From positions 1 through 64,000 of the forward strand of contig JAAOXG010000075.1 of assembly GCA_013036995.1 (NCBI GenBank): a stretch of 64,000 bases of DNA. The letters run 5' to 3'. The stretch comes from Lacrimispora defluvii (GTDB lineage Bacteria > Bacillota > Clostridia > Lachnospirales > Lachnospiraceae). A model generated the notes under the pieces. That model saw nothing but the letters and a program-made list of their open reading frames with translations, ran no database searches and was not told the origin of the DNA. The translations under genes and the position numbers were made by a program. This document shows, one piece after another, positions 45,617-54,521 of this stretch; position 1 is the stretch's first letter; every line of letters begins with the position of its first letter.

Positions 45617-46504
45617 TCAATGCTCCTCCATCTCTAAAACCAGCTCCATAAATGCCTTCATCTCCCTGCTGAGCCATTTATCCTTATGATAAACAATCTG
45701 TCTCCAGGTTCTTAAATAAAATTCTTTCATGGAAAGAGACGTTAAATTTCCCTGCTCCATATCTTCCCTGACTGTAAACTCCGGAAGAAAGGAGATTCCT
45801 TCATTCTGTTTCAGCAGCTTAATAATAAATTCCGTATTCCCTATTTCCAGGAAGGGATGAAGCTTCTTATCATCCGATGCCAGATACTGTTCCAGTATAA
45901 ACCGGTAGCTGGCATCCTTTTCTGTTAAAATCAGTGGCTGAGTGATTATCTGATCAATGGTAAGTCCGTTTTCCTTTGCAAAGATATGTTCCTTTGATGC
46001 GGCAAATATGATTTCTTCCGGCTTCTCCAGTATTTTAACCCATTTGGCATCATACATTCTGCGGTCCAGAAAATAAACCATATCCACCTGATTGCTGTTC
46101 ATCATATTTAAAAGAATCTCCGGAGAATCAATGATAATATTAATGTTTACTTTGGGGTACCGATGATGATACTCCCTGATTAACGGAGGTAATAAAGTAG
46201 AACAGATGGATTCAATGGTACCGATCACAAGGGTGCCAGTCAGCTCCGGGGACTGGCCAAGGGCATTACGGGCATAAGCCACATTCCTCATAATTTCGGA
46301 AGCATACTGGTAAAAAAGCTCTCCTTCATGTGTTAAAGTAGTCTGCTTCCCAATCCGGTCAAACAAATGAACGTTTAATTCTTTTTCCAGCTGTTTAATC
46401 TGAACCGTTACTGCTGCCTGGGAATATTTAAGCTTTTCCGCCGCCCTGCAAAAACTCTTTAAATCAGCAACTTCTAAAAATGTTCGTATCTCACGAAGTT
46501 CCAT
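45617..46504 (-). CDS. LysR family transcriptional regulator
   Basis: A 295-residue LysR regulator: N-terminal winged helix (FCRAAEKLKYSQAAVTVQIKQLE), periplasmic-binding-type ligand domain from about residue 90. It is divergent from the cysteine desulfidase/DAACS operon and is most likely its activator. AGAGAGG precedes the ATG. The ligand is not known. Confidence 0.92.
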   Translation of the reverse strand: MELREIRTFLEVADLKSFCRAAEKLKYSQAAVTVQIKQLEKELNVHLFDRIGKQTTLTHEGELFYQYASEIMRNVAYARNALGQSPELTGTLVIGTIESICSTLLPPLIREYHHRYPKVNINIIIDSPEILLNMMNSNQVDMVYFLDRRMYDAKWVKILEKPEEIIFAASKEHIFAKENGLTIDQIITQPLILTEKDASYRFILEQYLASDDKKLHPFLEIGNTEFIIKLLKQNEGISFLPEFTVREDMEQGNLTSLSMKEFYLRTWRQIVYHKDKWLSREMKAFMELVLEMEEH

Positions 46505-46525
46505 AACAGACCTCTCTTAATTTAA

Positions 46526-46576
46526 AAATATTAAACGTTATCATAAAAACATTAAATTTTACATTCATTAATATTT
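46526..46576. promoter_or_regulatory. AT-rich inverted repeat in the LysR divergent region
   Basis: AAATATTAA (46526-46534) and TTAATATTT (46568-46576), with a TTACAT...TACATT promoter-like pair nearby. LysR sites typically hold such dyads. Weak evidence because the region is AT-rich. Confidence 0.4.
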
Positions 46577-46654
46577 ATGGTACATTAAAGTCACTCAGAA
46601 ATCAACTCTAAGGATGAGTATTTTAGGACACGATTAGAAAGGACTTTAAAAAGT

Positions 46655-47929
46655 ATGGAAAAGGCTGATTGTAAATACCGCGCCTACGTGCAGATTCTAA
46701 AGGAAGAGCTGGTTCCGGCCATGGGCTGTACGGAACCGATTGCTCTGGCATATGCCGCCGCAGTGGCTAAAAAGACTCTGGGAGCCATTCCCGACAAGGT
46801 GGTAGTTGGTGCCAGCGGGAGCATTATCAAAAATGTAAAATCCGTCATTGTCCCCAACACCGGCCATCTGAAAGGAATACCGGCAGCTGTGGCAGCAGGA
46901 ATTGTGGCGGGAGATCCGGAAAAGGAACTGGAAGTTATTTCCTGTGTTTCACCAGACCAGATCACTGGGATGAAGCAATTTATGGAAGAGACTGAAATAG
47001 GGGTTGTACATATTGATAATGGAATCACGTTTGATATCCAGGTCACTCTTTATAAAGAATCCTCCACATGCACAGTGCGGATAGCCAATTACCATACCAA
47101 CATTGTACTAATCGAAAAAGACGGGACGGTTTTAAAACAGCTGGATGCCGGCAAAGAGGAAGAGGCACTGACCGACCGTAGCATACTCAGCATGGAAGAT
47201 ATCTGGGATTTTATCAATACCGTTGACATTGCTGATATCAAGGAAACGCTGGATCGACAGATCCGGTACAACTGGGCCATTGCAGAGGAAGGCCTGACCA
47301 ATGACTACGGCGCCAATATTGGCAAAGTACTGTTAAAGAGTGCAGGCAGCGACATTTCCCTGAAAGCAAAGGCTATGGCTGCCGCCGGTTCCGATGCCCG
47401 CATGAATGGCTGCGAACTTCCGGTCATCATTAACTCAGGCAGCGGCAATCAGGGAATCACGGTTTCTGTTCCAGTCATTGTCTATGCCAGAGAATTAGGC
47501 GTCAGCGAGGAAACCATGTACCGGGCTCTTGCTTTATCCAATTTAACTTCCATCCATCAAAAGACTCCCATCGGAAGATTATCCGCTTATTGCGGAGCGG
47601 TAAATGCCGGGGCTGGAGCCGGGGCTGGAATCGCTTATTTATGCGGAGGCGGCTACGAGGAAGTGATACATACCGTTGTCAATGCGCTGGCCATTGTATC
47701 TGGTATCGTATGTGATGGAGCAAAGGCTTCCTGTGCGGCAAAGATCGCTTCTTCCATTGAGGCGGGGATCTTTGGATACAGCATGTACAGTCAGGGTCAG
47801 CAGTTTCTGGATGGGGACGGCATTGTAACAAAAGGTGTGGAAGCTACGCTGCAAAACGTTGGCAGATTGGGGAAAAAAGGAATGAAGGAGACCAACGAGG
47901 AAATCATTAAAATCATGATAGGAGAATAG
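46655..47929 (+). CDS. cyuA: UPF0597 / CyuA-type L-cysteine desulfidase
   Basis: A 424-residue protein of the UPF0597/YhaM family. Archaeal and E. coli members are [4Fe-4S]-dependent cysteine desulfidases that split cysteine to pyruvate, ammonia and sulfide. Cys25 is in the conserved GCTEPIA segment; the other probable cluster cysteines are in AYCGAVNAG and in the IVCDGAKASC pair. Related [4Fe-4S] serine dehydratases are an alternative substrate class. It is two bases before a DAACS transporter gene and divergent from LysR. Confidence 0.85.
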   Translation: MEKADCKYRAYVQILKEELVPAMGCTEPIALAYAAAVAKKTLGAIPDKVVVGASGSIIKNVKSVIVPNTGHLKGIPAAVAAGIVAGDPEKELEVISCVSPDQITGMKQFMEETEIGVVHIDNGITFDIQVTLYKESSTCTVRIANYHTNIVLIEKDGTVLKQLDAGKEEEALTDRSILSMEDIWDFINTVDIADIKETLDRQIRYNWAIAEEGLTNDYGANIGKVLLKSAGSDISLKAKAMAAAGSDARMNGCELPVIINSGSGNQGITVSVPVIVYARELGVSEETMYRALALSNLTSIHQKTPIGRLSAYCGAVNAGAGAGAGIAYLCGGGYEEVIHTVVNALAIVSGIVCDGAKASCAAKIASSIEAGIFGYSMYSQGQQFLDGDGIVTKGVEATLQNVGRLGKKGMKETNEEIIKIMIGE

Positions 47930-47931
47930 GT

Positions 47932-49128
47932 ATGAAAAAATTAACAAGTAGTTTACCTTTTAAATTACTTCTGGGGGTCATTGGGGGGATCTTAATTGGA
48001 CAGTTGGCTGGAGAACAATTGATGAATGTTGTGGTGACTGTCAAATACATATTGAACCAGATCATTGTATTCTGCGTTCCCCTCATTATCATCGGCTTTA
48101 TTGCCCCGTCTATCACAAGATTAGGCAATAATGCTTCTAAAATGCTGGGGATCGCAGTTTCTATAGCTTATATTTCTTCCATAGGAGCAGCTCTATTTTC
48201 CATGACTGCCGGATACATTATGATTCCACATCTATCCATCTCACCAAGTACAGATGGCTTAAAGGAGCTTCCCGGAATCGTATTCCAGCTGGATATTCCA
48301 CAGATTATGCCGGTCATGAGTGCTCTGGTATTTTCACTTTTACTGGGTCTTGCTGCCACCTGGACAAAAGCCACAGCTATTAACCGGTTATTAGAGGAAT
48401 TTCAGGAGATTGTCCTGTCCATTGTAACAAAGATCGTTATACCCATTCTTCCTGTTTTTATCGCATTTACATTCTGCGCTCTGTCCTATGAAGGAACCAT
48501 CACAAAACAGCTGCCCGTATTCCTTCAGGTAGTAATAATTGTTATGGTTGGACACTATATCTGGCTGTCAGTTCTGTATCTGATTGGCGGCGCCTATTCC
48601 AGAAAGAACCCCTTTGATGTTCTGCGTAATTACGGTCCTGCCTACATCACTGCAGTAGGAACCATGTCTTCAGCTGCCACGCTTGCAGTTGCTTTAAAAT
48701 GTGCCAAAAAGTCACAGCCCACGTTAAGAGAAGATATGGTGGACTTCGGGATCCCGCTTTTTGCAAACATCCATTTATGTGGATCTGTGCTCACCGAGGT
48801 TTTCTTTGTCATGACTGTATCAAAAATCCTTTACGGCTCTGTTCCTTCATTTGCCTCCATGCTTTTATTCTGCGCCCTGTTGGGTGTATTTGCAATCGGC
48901 GCACCAGGTGTTCCCGGAGGGACGGTAATTGCATCTCTTGGTCTGATTACCGGAGTTTTAGGTTTTGATGAGATGGGCACTGCACTTATGCTCACCATCT
49001 TTGCACTCCAGGACAGCTTTGGAACTGCATGCAATGTGACGGGAGACGGAGCTCTCACCATGATTCTCACCGGCTTTGCAGAAAAGCATGGAATTAAAAA
49101 TCAGAAAATAGAATCTGGTATATCATAA
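47932..49128 (+). CDS. DAACS family sodium:dicarboxylate/amino acid symporter
   Basis: A 398-residue transporter with about eight helices and two re-entrant hairpins, as in the glutamate-transporter fold; the SSAATLAVALK segment and the IGAPGVPGGTVIA hairpin are seen. The DGALTMIL C-terminal motif (Asp binding the substrate amino group) suggests a zwitterionic substrate. It directly follows cyuA (AGGAGAATAGGT ATG), so cysteine or serine is a reasonable substrate guess. Confidence 0.85.
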   Translation: MKKLTSSLPFKLLLGVIGGILIGQLAGEQLMNVVVTVKYILNQIIVFCVPLIIIGFIAPSITRLGNNASKMLGIAVSIAYISSIGAALFSMTAGYIMIPHLSISPSTDGLKELPGIVFQLDIPQIMPVMSALVFSLLLGLAATWTKATAINRLLEEFQEIVLSIVTKIVIPILPVFIAFTFCALSYEGTITKQLPVFLQVVIIVMVGHYIWLSVLYLIGGAYSRKNPFDVLRNYGPAYITAVGTMSSAATLAVALKCAKKSQPTLREDMVDFGIPLFANIHLCGSVLTEVFFVMTVSKILYGSVPSFASMLLFCALLGVFAIGAPGVPGGTVIASLGLITGVLGFDEMGTALMLTIFALQDSFGTACNVTGDGALTMILTGFAEKHGIKNQKIESGIS

Positions 49129-49139
49129 GATATAAAGCA

Positions 49140-49175
49140 GGTCCTGGCAAAGAATTAAGATTCTCTGCCAGGACC
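49140..49175. terminator. Bidirectional terminator between convergent genes
   Basis: GGTCCTGGCA and TGCCAGGACC form a perfect 10-base stem between the symporter and uxuB stops. The T runs are short. Confidence 0.8.
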
Positions 49176-49191
49176 CACTCTATTTGTATCC

Positions 49192-50805
49192 TTATTTATC
49201 CAGCTCACGCTTCAGTGTTTCTCTTACTGCTCCTGCTCCCGTAATCTGGGCACAGAACATTTCTTCAATCTTTTCTCCAATGCCTGCCTGATAAAGGTCA
49301 ATTCCAAAAATATTCTCATTAGAGAGGATTTCCTTCAGCTGCCCATGATACGTCTCCGGCTTACCAAACTCAATTCCTTTCAGCTTTTCTGTCAGCTCGG
49401 GAATCATAGGATCAGAGGAAAGTTCAAATGCCTTACCCTGGTCATCCACTGCCAGAAGATAGCGGCACCAGCCTGCAATTGCCAGCGGAATTGCTTTTAA
49501 TTTTTTTGCATCTCCATATTTTTCCACATATGCCTTAATGGTTTCACCATAACGGATTCCCACTTTCTGAGATGTATCCGTAGCGATTCGCTGAGGTGTA
49601 TCAGGCATAAACGGATTGGGGATTCTGACACGGATTACTTCGTCTACGAATTCCAGTGGAGACAGAATTCCCGGGTCAGTCACTACCGGCATTCCTTCTA
49701 CCGGACCGATCTCATGAACCAGACGGTTCAGCTGCGCATCCTTCATCTCATCTGCAATCAGATCATATCCAAGAACACAGCCATAAACAGCCAGCGCTGT
49801 GTGCAGCGGATTTAAGCAGGTGGTAACTTTCATACGCTCTACTTTATTTACAGTATCCCGGTCTGTCATATAGACTCCGGCTTTCTCAAGCGCCGGTCTT
49901 CCGTTAGGGAATTTGTCTTCAATTACCAGGTACTGGGGTCCTTCTGCATTGACAAATGGTGCAATATAGGTTTTTTTGGAAGTGATCACCGGAGCCATAT
50001 CCTCAACTCCTGCTTTTTCCAGTTCACTGCATACAGAATCTGCAGGACGTGGTGTGATCTTGTCAATCATGGACCAGGGGAAGGAAACAACGGATTCATC
50101 TTCCAGATAATCAACAAATGCCTTCTCTGCAAATCCCCTGCTCTCCCACTCTTTTGCAACTGTCATGATGGACTGTTTCAGTTTTTCACCATTATGGGAG
50201 CAGTTATCCATAGAAACCACTGCCAGAGGTGCTTTATTTGCCTTAAACCGTTCAAGGAGAAGTGCACATACCACAGCCATGGCAGAAACTGCTTTCTCAG
50301 GACCATTCTCCAGATCTGCTAAGATAAATGGGAAGTAATTTCCTTCAGTTCCTTTCAGTGCATAACCTTTCTCTGTAATGGTGAAAGAAGCCATCTGAAG
50401 TTCCGGATTTACAAAGATCTCTTTCAGACGATTCCATTCAGCTGCAACACCAGACTGGGCTCTGACTGCTTCTGTCAGGGAGCCGATCACCTTTTTTCCA
50501 GTAGAACCATCTGCGTTCAGGGTTACTGCAAGAACCAGATTGTCATATGGATCATAGATCTTATCAATTACATCAAAGTCAAAGGTCTCCACACAGGTGA
50601 TTCCCTTGGTGCTCTCGCCCTGTGCAATTAAGGTATCTGCAATACCACCGATAAAGATGCGGAAGATATTACCTGCTCCAAAATGCACCCAGACCGGTGA
50701 CTCTTTTGTTTCTCTGACCACTGTCTCAATGTCATAAAGCGGAAGGCTGATTCCAGCTGCCTCCCAGGCTTCTTTATTCTTTAAACCTTCTAATGTCAGC
50801 TTCAT
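49192..50805 (-). CDS. uxuB: Fructuronate reductase (mannitol dehydrogenase family)
   Basis: A 537-residue NAD-dependent polyol dehydrogenase that interconverts fructuronate and mannonate in glucuronate breakdown. It has the WVHFGAGNIFR Rossmann motif and the KVERMKVTTCLNPLHTALA active-site lysine block of the mannitol dehydrogenase family. It is 15 bases after uxuA on the same strand, which supports UxuB over mannitol or altronate enzymes. Confidence 0.88.
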   Translation of the reverse strand: MKLTLEGLKNKEAWEAAGISLPLYDIETVVRETKESPVWVHFGAGNIFRIFIGGIADTLIAQGESTKGITCVETFDFDVIDKIYDPYDNLVLAVTLNADGSTGKKVIGSLTEAVRAQSGVAAEWNRLKEIFVNPELQMASFTITEKGYALKGTEGNYFPFILADLENGPEKAVSAMAVVCALLLERFKANKAPLAVVSMDNCSHNGEKLKQSIMTVAKEWESRGFAEKAFVDYLEDESVVSFPWSMIDKITPRPADSVCSELEKAGVEDMAPVITSKKTYIAPFVNAEGPQYLVIEDKFPNGRPALEKAGVYMTDRDTVNKVERMKVTTCLNPLHTALAVYGCVLGYDLIADEMKDAQLNRLVHEIGPVEGMPVVTDPGILSPLEFVDEVIRVRIPNPFMPDTPQRIATDTSQKVGIRYGETIKAYVEKYGDAKKLKAIPLAIAGWCRYLLAVDDQGKAFELSSDPMIPELTEKLKGIEFGKPETYHGQLKEILSNENIFGIDLYQAGIGEKIEEMFCAQITGAGAVRETLKRELDK

Positions 50806-50820
50806 ACCGGCACTGCCTCC

Positions 50821-51894
50821 TTAGTTTTTCCCAGATTCCTTATCAATGGCTTCCCATAATCCCTGAAGATATACCGCTCCCAGTGCTCTGTCATAAAGAC
50901 CATATCCAGGCATGGCAACCTCATCCCAGATCATTCTTCCATGATCCGGACGGATTACGCCGTCAAATCCTGTTTCATACAGTGCTTTCATAATTGCATG
51001 CATGTCCATGGATCCGTCAGAAGAAAGATGAGCTGCTTCTTCAAAATCTCTGTCGCTGTTATATTTTAAGTTTCTTACATGTGCAAATGGAATTCTTCCT
51101 TTTGCAGCTCTGATAATATCACAGATATCGTTAGCCGGATTGGAGCCAAGTGATCCTGTACATAAGGTAATACCGTTGTATGGCTTGTCAACTGCCTTTA
51201 ACAGTTTTACAATTCTTTCTTTGTCCCTTACGATTCTTGGAAGACCAAAGATCGGCCATGCCGGATCATCGGGATGAATACCCATTTTGATATCATATTT
51301 TTCACAAACTTCTCCAATTGACTCCAGGAAATAAACAAGATTATTAAAAAGTTTCTCATCATCAATGTCTTTGTATGCTTCAAATAAAGCTTCCAGACGT
51401 GACAGACGCTCTGGCTCCCAGCCTGGCATGACAAAACCGTTGGACATCTTTTCTACAGATTCCTTCATATGTGCAGGATCGATTTTATCCACTACATCCT
51501 GGTTATATGCAAGTACGGTTGATCCATCCGGACGTACTCTTGCAAGATCGGAACGTGTCCAGTCAAATACAGGCATAAAATTGTAGCATACCATATGAAT
51601 TCCGGCTTTTCCAAGATTTTCAAGAGTCTGGATATAATTAGCAATGTGCTGTTCCCGCTTTTCCGTACCAATCTTAATATCATCAGAGATATTAACGGAT
51701 TCAATTCCTGCAATGGTAAGGCCTTCTTCTTCTACTACTCTTTTCAGTTCAGCAATCTCTGCTTCTGTCCAGACTTCTCCTGCCTGCTTTCCCATCAGAG
51801 TGGTGATTACACTTTTCACTCCAGGTATCTGTTTGATTTGTTTCAGGGACACACTGTCATATCCTGGTCCATACCAGCGTAAAGTCATTTCCAT
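50821..51894 (-). CDS. uxuA: D-mannonate dehydratase
   Basis: A 357-residue TIM-barrel enzyme that converts mannonate to 2-keto-3-deoxygluconate. The metal-binding residues lie in GIHPDDPA, FAHVRN and VIRPDHGRM, all family hallmarks; MTLRWYGPGYDSVSL begins the protein. The start is the ATG at 51894 after AGGAGG, not the TTG at 51918. First gene of the uxuAB operon; divergent from a GntR-type regulator. Confidence 0.95.
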   Translation of the reverse strand: MEMTLRWYGPGYDSVSLKQIKQIPGVKSVITTLMGKQAGEVWTEAEIAELKRVVEEEGLTIAGIESVNISDDIKIGTEKREQHIANYIQTLENLGKAGIHMVCYNFMPVFDWTRSDLARVRPDGSTVLAYNQDVVDKIDPAHMKESVEKMSNGFVMPGWEPERLSRLEALFEAYKDIDDEKLFNNLVYFLESIGEVCEKYDIKMGIHPDDPAWPIFGLPRIVRDKERIVKLLKAVDKPYNGITLCTGSLGSNPANDICDIIRAAKGRIPFAHVRNLKYNSDRDFEEAAHLSSDGSMDMHAIMKALYETGFDGVIRPDHGRMIWDEVAMPGYGLYDRALGAVYLQGLWEAIDKESGKN

Positions 51895-52299
51895 CGTTTT
51901 TTTCCTCCTGTTTTGCAATCAGTTATCGTTTTTCTTTATCATGAGGCCGGCACATAATAAGTCCTGTCCTATTATATGCTAGTATTGCCCAGCCAACCAA
52001 ACATGTATGAATTTCTCTTTTACATGTCTTTCTATCTTGTATGGTAGTATATTACGGCGAAATATTCAATATGTAATTTTGTATATTTTTCATCTTATTT
52101 TTTGTGCAATATGATATATTTTTATTTTTATCCCTTATATCATTGACATTTTCCTGCTTTCAAAGCATGATACTTGTATACAAGTGATTGCCTATTTTCA
52201 GGGGTTATAAATAAAACAATAGATAAACTTGCTGTTCAGTAGTATACTAACCGTATGTTCCTGCCTGCAGGATTTATATTTTGATAAGAGAGGTTTTTT
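51895..52299. promoter_or_regulatory. uxuA / GntR intergenic region
   Basis: 405 bases without a gene. It is AT-rich and holds several weak promoter-like pairs and the palindrome at 52172-52185. No start site can be assigned with confidence in either direction, and no open frame with a ribosome site is seen. Confidence 0.6.
52172..52185. promoter_or_regulatory. UxuR/ExuR-like palindrome ACTTGTATACAAGT
   Basis: A perfect 14-base palindrome with the TTGTATACAA core known from hexuronate regulators of the GntR family. It is 115 bases upstream of the GntR gene. Confidence 0.7.
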
Positions 52300-52977
52300 A
52301 TGAAATTGTTCGATCGGTCTCCCGGAGAGAATGCCAGAAATTATGCGATACGTGTTCTTCTCTATAATATTATTAACTTAGAGCTTGCTCCAGGAAGTGC
52401 AGTAAGTGAAAACGAGCTTTCCTCCACTTTGAATCTTTCAAGAACACCAGTCAGAGAAGCGCTGATTGAACTTAGCAAATCCAGCCTTGTTGAAATTCTG
52501 CCCCAGCGGGGAAGTTATATCTCAAAAATAGATTATGAACGTATTGAAGAAGCCCGCTTTATGAGACTTGTTTTAGAAAACGCTGTGGTAAAGCTTGCCT
52601 GCGAAAGTCCTGAACCGGTGGACTTAAAGAAGCTGAAGGATAATATCAGTGAGCAGAAGTTCTGTCTGGAACAGGAGGATACCGCCAGATTCTTTCCACT
52701 GGATAATGAATTTCACATGCTTTTGTTCCAGTCCGTGAATAAGGCCAGAACATTTGAGGTCATCCAGTCCCAGATGGTACATTTTGACCGGATCAGAACT
52801 CTTTCCTTAAAGTCCAGTAAACCCACCAAGATCGTGGAAGATCACGAGAATATTATATATGCCATCGAGCGCAGGGATACAGAGCTGGCTGAGATCCTGA
52901 TGACCAGGCATATCAACCGGCACCAGTTGGAAAAATCAGAACTTGTGGCAGCATTTCCCGACTATTTTATTCATTAA
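52300..52977 (+). CDS. GntR family regulator (FCD), probable hexuronate repressor
   Basis: A 225-residue regulator with winged helix at 15-75 (SENELSSTLNLSRTPVREALIEL) and FCD domain (EFHMLLFQ; EDHENIIYAI). It is divergent from uxuA and its region holds a TTGTATACAA palindrome, so it likely controls hexuronate genes. Likely effector: a glucuronate-pathway intermediate. Confidence 0.88.
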   Translation: MKLFDRSPGENARNYAIRVLLYNIINLELAPGSAVSENELSSTLNLSRTPVREALIELSKSSLVEILPQRGSYISKIDYERIEEARFMRLVLENAVVKLACESPEPVDLKKLKDNISEQKFCLEQEDTARFFPLDNEFHMLLFQSVNKARTFEVIQSQMVHFDRIRTLSLKSSKPTKIVEDHENIIYAIERRDTELAEILMTRHINRHQLEKSELVAAFPDYFIH

Positions 52978-52980
52978 AGG

Positions 52981-53023
52981 AAAAATCCCTCTCAGACAAC
53001 GACTATGTCCAAGAGGGATTTTT
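52981..53023 (+). terminator. Terminator of the GntR gene
   Basis: AAAAATCCCTCT (52981-52992) pairs perfectly with AGAGGGATTTTT (53012-53023). A further T run is at 53035-53041. Confidence 0.9.
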
Positions 53024-53042
53024 CAGATATTTTGTTTTTTTA

Positions 53043-53072
53043 TTGGTATATTTATAAGATGATACATATAAT
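53043..53072 (+). promoter_or_regulatory. Promoter of the type I toxin mRNA
   Basis: TTGGTA at 53043-53048, 18-base spacer, TATAAT at 53067-53072. Transcription would begin near 53079 and give a leader of about 73 bases before the toxin ATG. Confidence 0.6.
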
Positions 53073-53095
53073 TATACTGGCAGGTACAAACTGCT

Positions 53096-53120
53096 GGCAA
53101 TCGTGTATAGGGTGGTAGGC
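53096..53120 (+). repeat. Left copy of the inverted repeat flanking the toxin locus
   Basis: Begins GGCAATCG and ends AGGGTGGTAGGC. The same sequence, with few changes, occurs on the minus strand at 53320-53297, so the toxin mRNA and the antisense RNA start with nearly the same sequence. Confidence 0.8.
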
Positions 53121-53151
53121 CTCGATTCTACATAGAATGGAGGTGTTGCTC

Positions 53152-53238
53152 ATGAAGAATTATGACTTTAAGGACCTAATGTCTTTTGGTATGTTCCTTC
53201 TGGCACTGCTGACATTCGTCTTTATGACGTGTCATTAA
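53152..53238 (+). CDS. Holin-like type I toxin peptide
   Basis: A 28-residue peptide, from MKNYDFKDLM through the single helix SFGMFLLALLTFVFM to a C-terminal TCH. A short polar start, one hydrophobic helix and the LMSFGMFLLALLTF pattern match the holin-like toxin/TxpA-Fst class that inserts in the membrane. GGAGGTG precedes the ATG. A longer in-frame start (ATG 53137) lies upstream of that site and lacks its own. An antisense RNA is predicted on the other strand with a shared terminator. The usual Lys-rich tail is missing, so activity needs testing. Confidence 0.75.
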   Translation: MKNYDFKDLMSFGMFLLALLTFVFMTCH

Positions 53239-53242
53239 CCGC

Positions 53243-53283
53243 AAAAAGCCTTCCCTGTACTTTGGCCGGTCGGGAAGGTTTTT
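53243..53283. terminator. Bidirectional terminator shared by toxin and antisense RNA
   Basis: AAAAAGCCTTCCC (53243-53255) pairs with GGGAAGG-TTTTT (53272-53283) around a GC-rich loop. T runs occur on both strands, so both convergent RNAs would end here and overlap in this hairpin. Confidence 0.85.
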
Positions 53284-53296
53284 GCTTTTCAACTTA

Positions 53297-53320
53297 GCCA
53301 ACCACCCTGTGGCGATTGCC
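53297..53320 (-). repeat. Right copy of the inverted repeat flanking the toxin locus
   Basis: On the minus strand it begins GGCAATCGCC and ends GGGTGGTTGGC. One base shorter than the left copy and otherwise nearly the same. Confidence 0.8.
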
Positions 53321-53332
53321 TTTCTTTATTAT

Positions 53333-53360
53333 ATTATACCTGCAATATAAAATATTACAA
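53333..53360 (-). promoter_or_regulatory. Promoter of the antisense RNA
   Basis: Minus strand: TTGTAA at 53360-53355, 16-base spacer, TATAAT at 53338-53333. It has a better -10 than -35, typical of strong antisense promoters. Confidence 0.65.
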
Positions 53361-53408
53361 GTACAGGCATTTATTTTAAAATCTTATCAGAAATTTCTAG
53401 CAATCCCC

Positions 53409-54482
53409 TTAATTTTCATTCAGTCTGGCAAGCTTTTCTGCCTGGTCTGCTGCAATCAGAGAATCCAAAAGCTCGTATATATCTCCATTCATAATGGAAT
53501 CAATCTTATAAAGAGTCAGCTTAATCCGGTGATCGGTCACACGGCCCTGAGGGAAATTGTAGGTTCTGATCTTCTCAGACCGGTCGCCTGTACCAATCTG
53601 GCTTCTGCGGGCCTCTGACTCAGAATTCTGTCTCTTCTCCAGCTCAATATCATAAAGCTTGGAACGAAGCAGGCGGAATGCCTTCTCCTTGTTCTGAAGC
53701 TGGGATTTTTCAGTCTGGCTGTAAATTACAATACCAGTAGGCATATGTGTCAGACGAACAGCGGAATCCGTTGTGTTGACGCACTGTCCGCCGTTACCGG
53801 AAGCACGCATAACATCGATTCTTACATCCTTATCCTCAATCACTACATCCACATCTTCCGCTTCCGGCATAACTGCCACAGTAGCCGTAGATGTATGGAT
53901 TCTTCCGCCGCTTTCAGTCTCCGGTACTCTCTGAACACGGTGAACGCCGCTTTCGTATTTCATCTTGGAATAAGCGCCTTTTCCTGTAATCATGGCAACA
54001 ACTTCCTTAAAACCACCGATACCATTCTCGTTGACGCTGATTAACTCTACTTTCCATCTCTGTGCTTCTGCATAATTGACGTACATGCGGTACAGCTCAG
54101 AAGCAAAAAGGGCTGCCTCGTCGCCGCCTGCTCCTGCGCGGATCTCCAGCATGATATTCTTATCATCATTGGGATCCTTGGGTAAAAGAAGTATTTTCAG
54201 CTCCTGTTCCAACTGTTCAATGCGCTTTTTAGCATCGGATAATTCCTCCTTCGCCATCTCCCGCATCTCTTCGTCGCTCTCTTCCTCAAGAAGTGCCACA
54301 CTCTCTTCCACGGTTTGTTTTGCTTTCTTATATTGGGTATAAGCTTCCACCAGGTCTGCTAAATCTGCCTGTTCCTTCATCAGCTTCCGAAACCGGTTCT
54401 GATCCTCTGCAACAGACGGGTTATTCAGTTCCTGCATCAGCTCTTCATAATGAATTAATATATCATCTAAACGATCAAACAT
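53409..54482 (-). CDS. prfA: Peptide chain release factor 1
   Basis: A 357-residue class I release factor for UAA/UAG. The GGQ motif is in SGNGGQCVN (the Gln is methylated by PrmC, encoded next), and the PxT-type codon recognition loop lies near PETESGG. Start at the ATG after GGAGGATACCA; the frame to 54506 is rejected. It is 39 bases after prmC, the usual pairing. Confidence 0.97.
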   Translation of the reverse strand: MFDRLDDILIHYEELMQELNNPSVAEDQNRFRKLMKEQADLADLVEAYTQYKKAKQTVEESVALLEEESDEEMREMAKEELSDAKKRIEQLEQELKILLLPKDPNDDKNIMLEIRAGAGGDEAALFASELYRMYVNYAEAQRWKVELISVNENGIGGFKEVVAMITGKGAYSKMKYESGVHRVQRVPETESGGRIHTSTATVAVMPEAEDVDVVIEDKDVRIDVMRASGNGGQCVNTTDSAVRLTHMPTGIVIYSQTEKSQLQNKEKAFRLLRSKLYDIELEKRQNSESEARRSQIGTGDRSEKIRTYNFPQGRVTDHRIKLTLYKIDSIMNGDIYELLDSLIAADQAEKLARLNEN

Positions 54483-54521
54483 TGGTATCCTCCAAAATCT
54501 CACCAAAAGGGTCTATGCCCA

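Larger units (their letters stand above)
53243..53326 (-). ncRNA. Predicted antisense antitoxin RNA
   Basis: From the promoter at 53360-53333 transcription would begin near 53326 and run leftward to the T run at 53243, about 84 bases. It contains no ribosome site followed by a reading frame. It would base-pair with the toxin mRNA through the terminator hairpin, and its 5' end repeats the mRNA leader sequence. Confidence 0.6.

Noticed and set aside
48699-49070. Open frames overlapping the DAACS gene in other frames
   Set aside because: The DAACS protein is complete and family-like; the others have no site or motif.
53137-53151. Alternative ATG at 53137 for the toxin
   Set aside because: It lies upstream of the GGAGG site that serves 53152 and has no site of its own.
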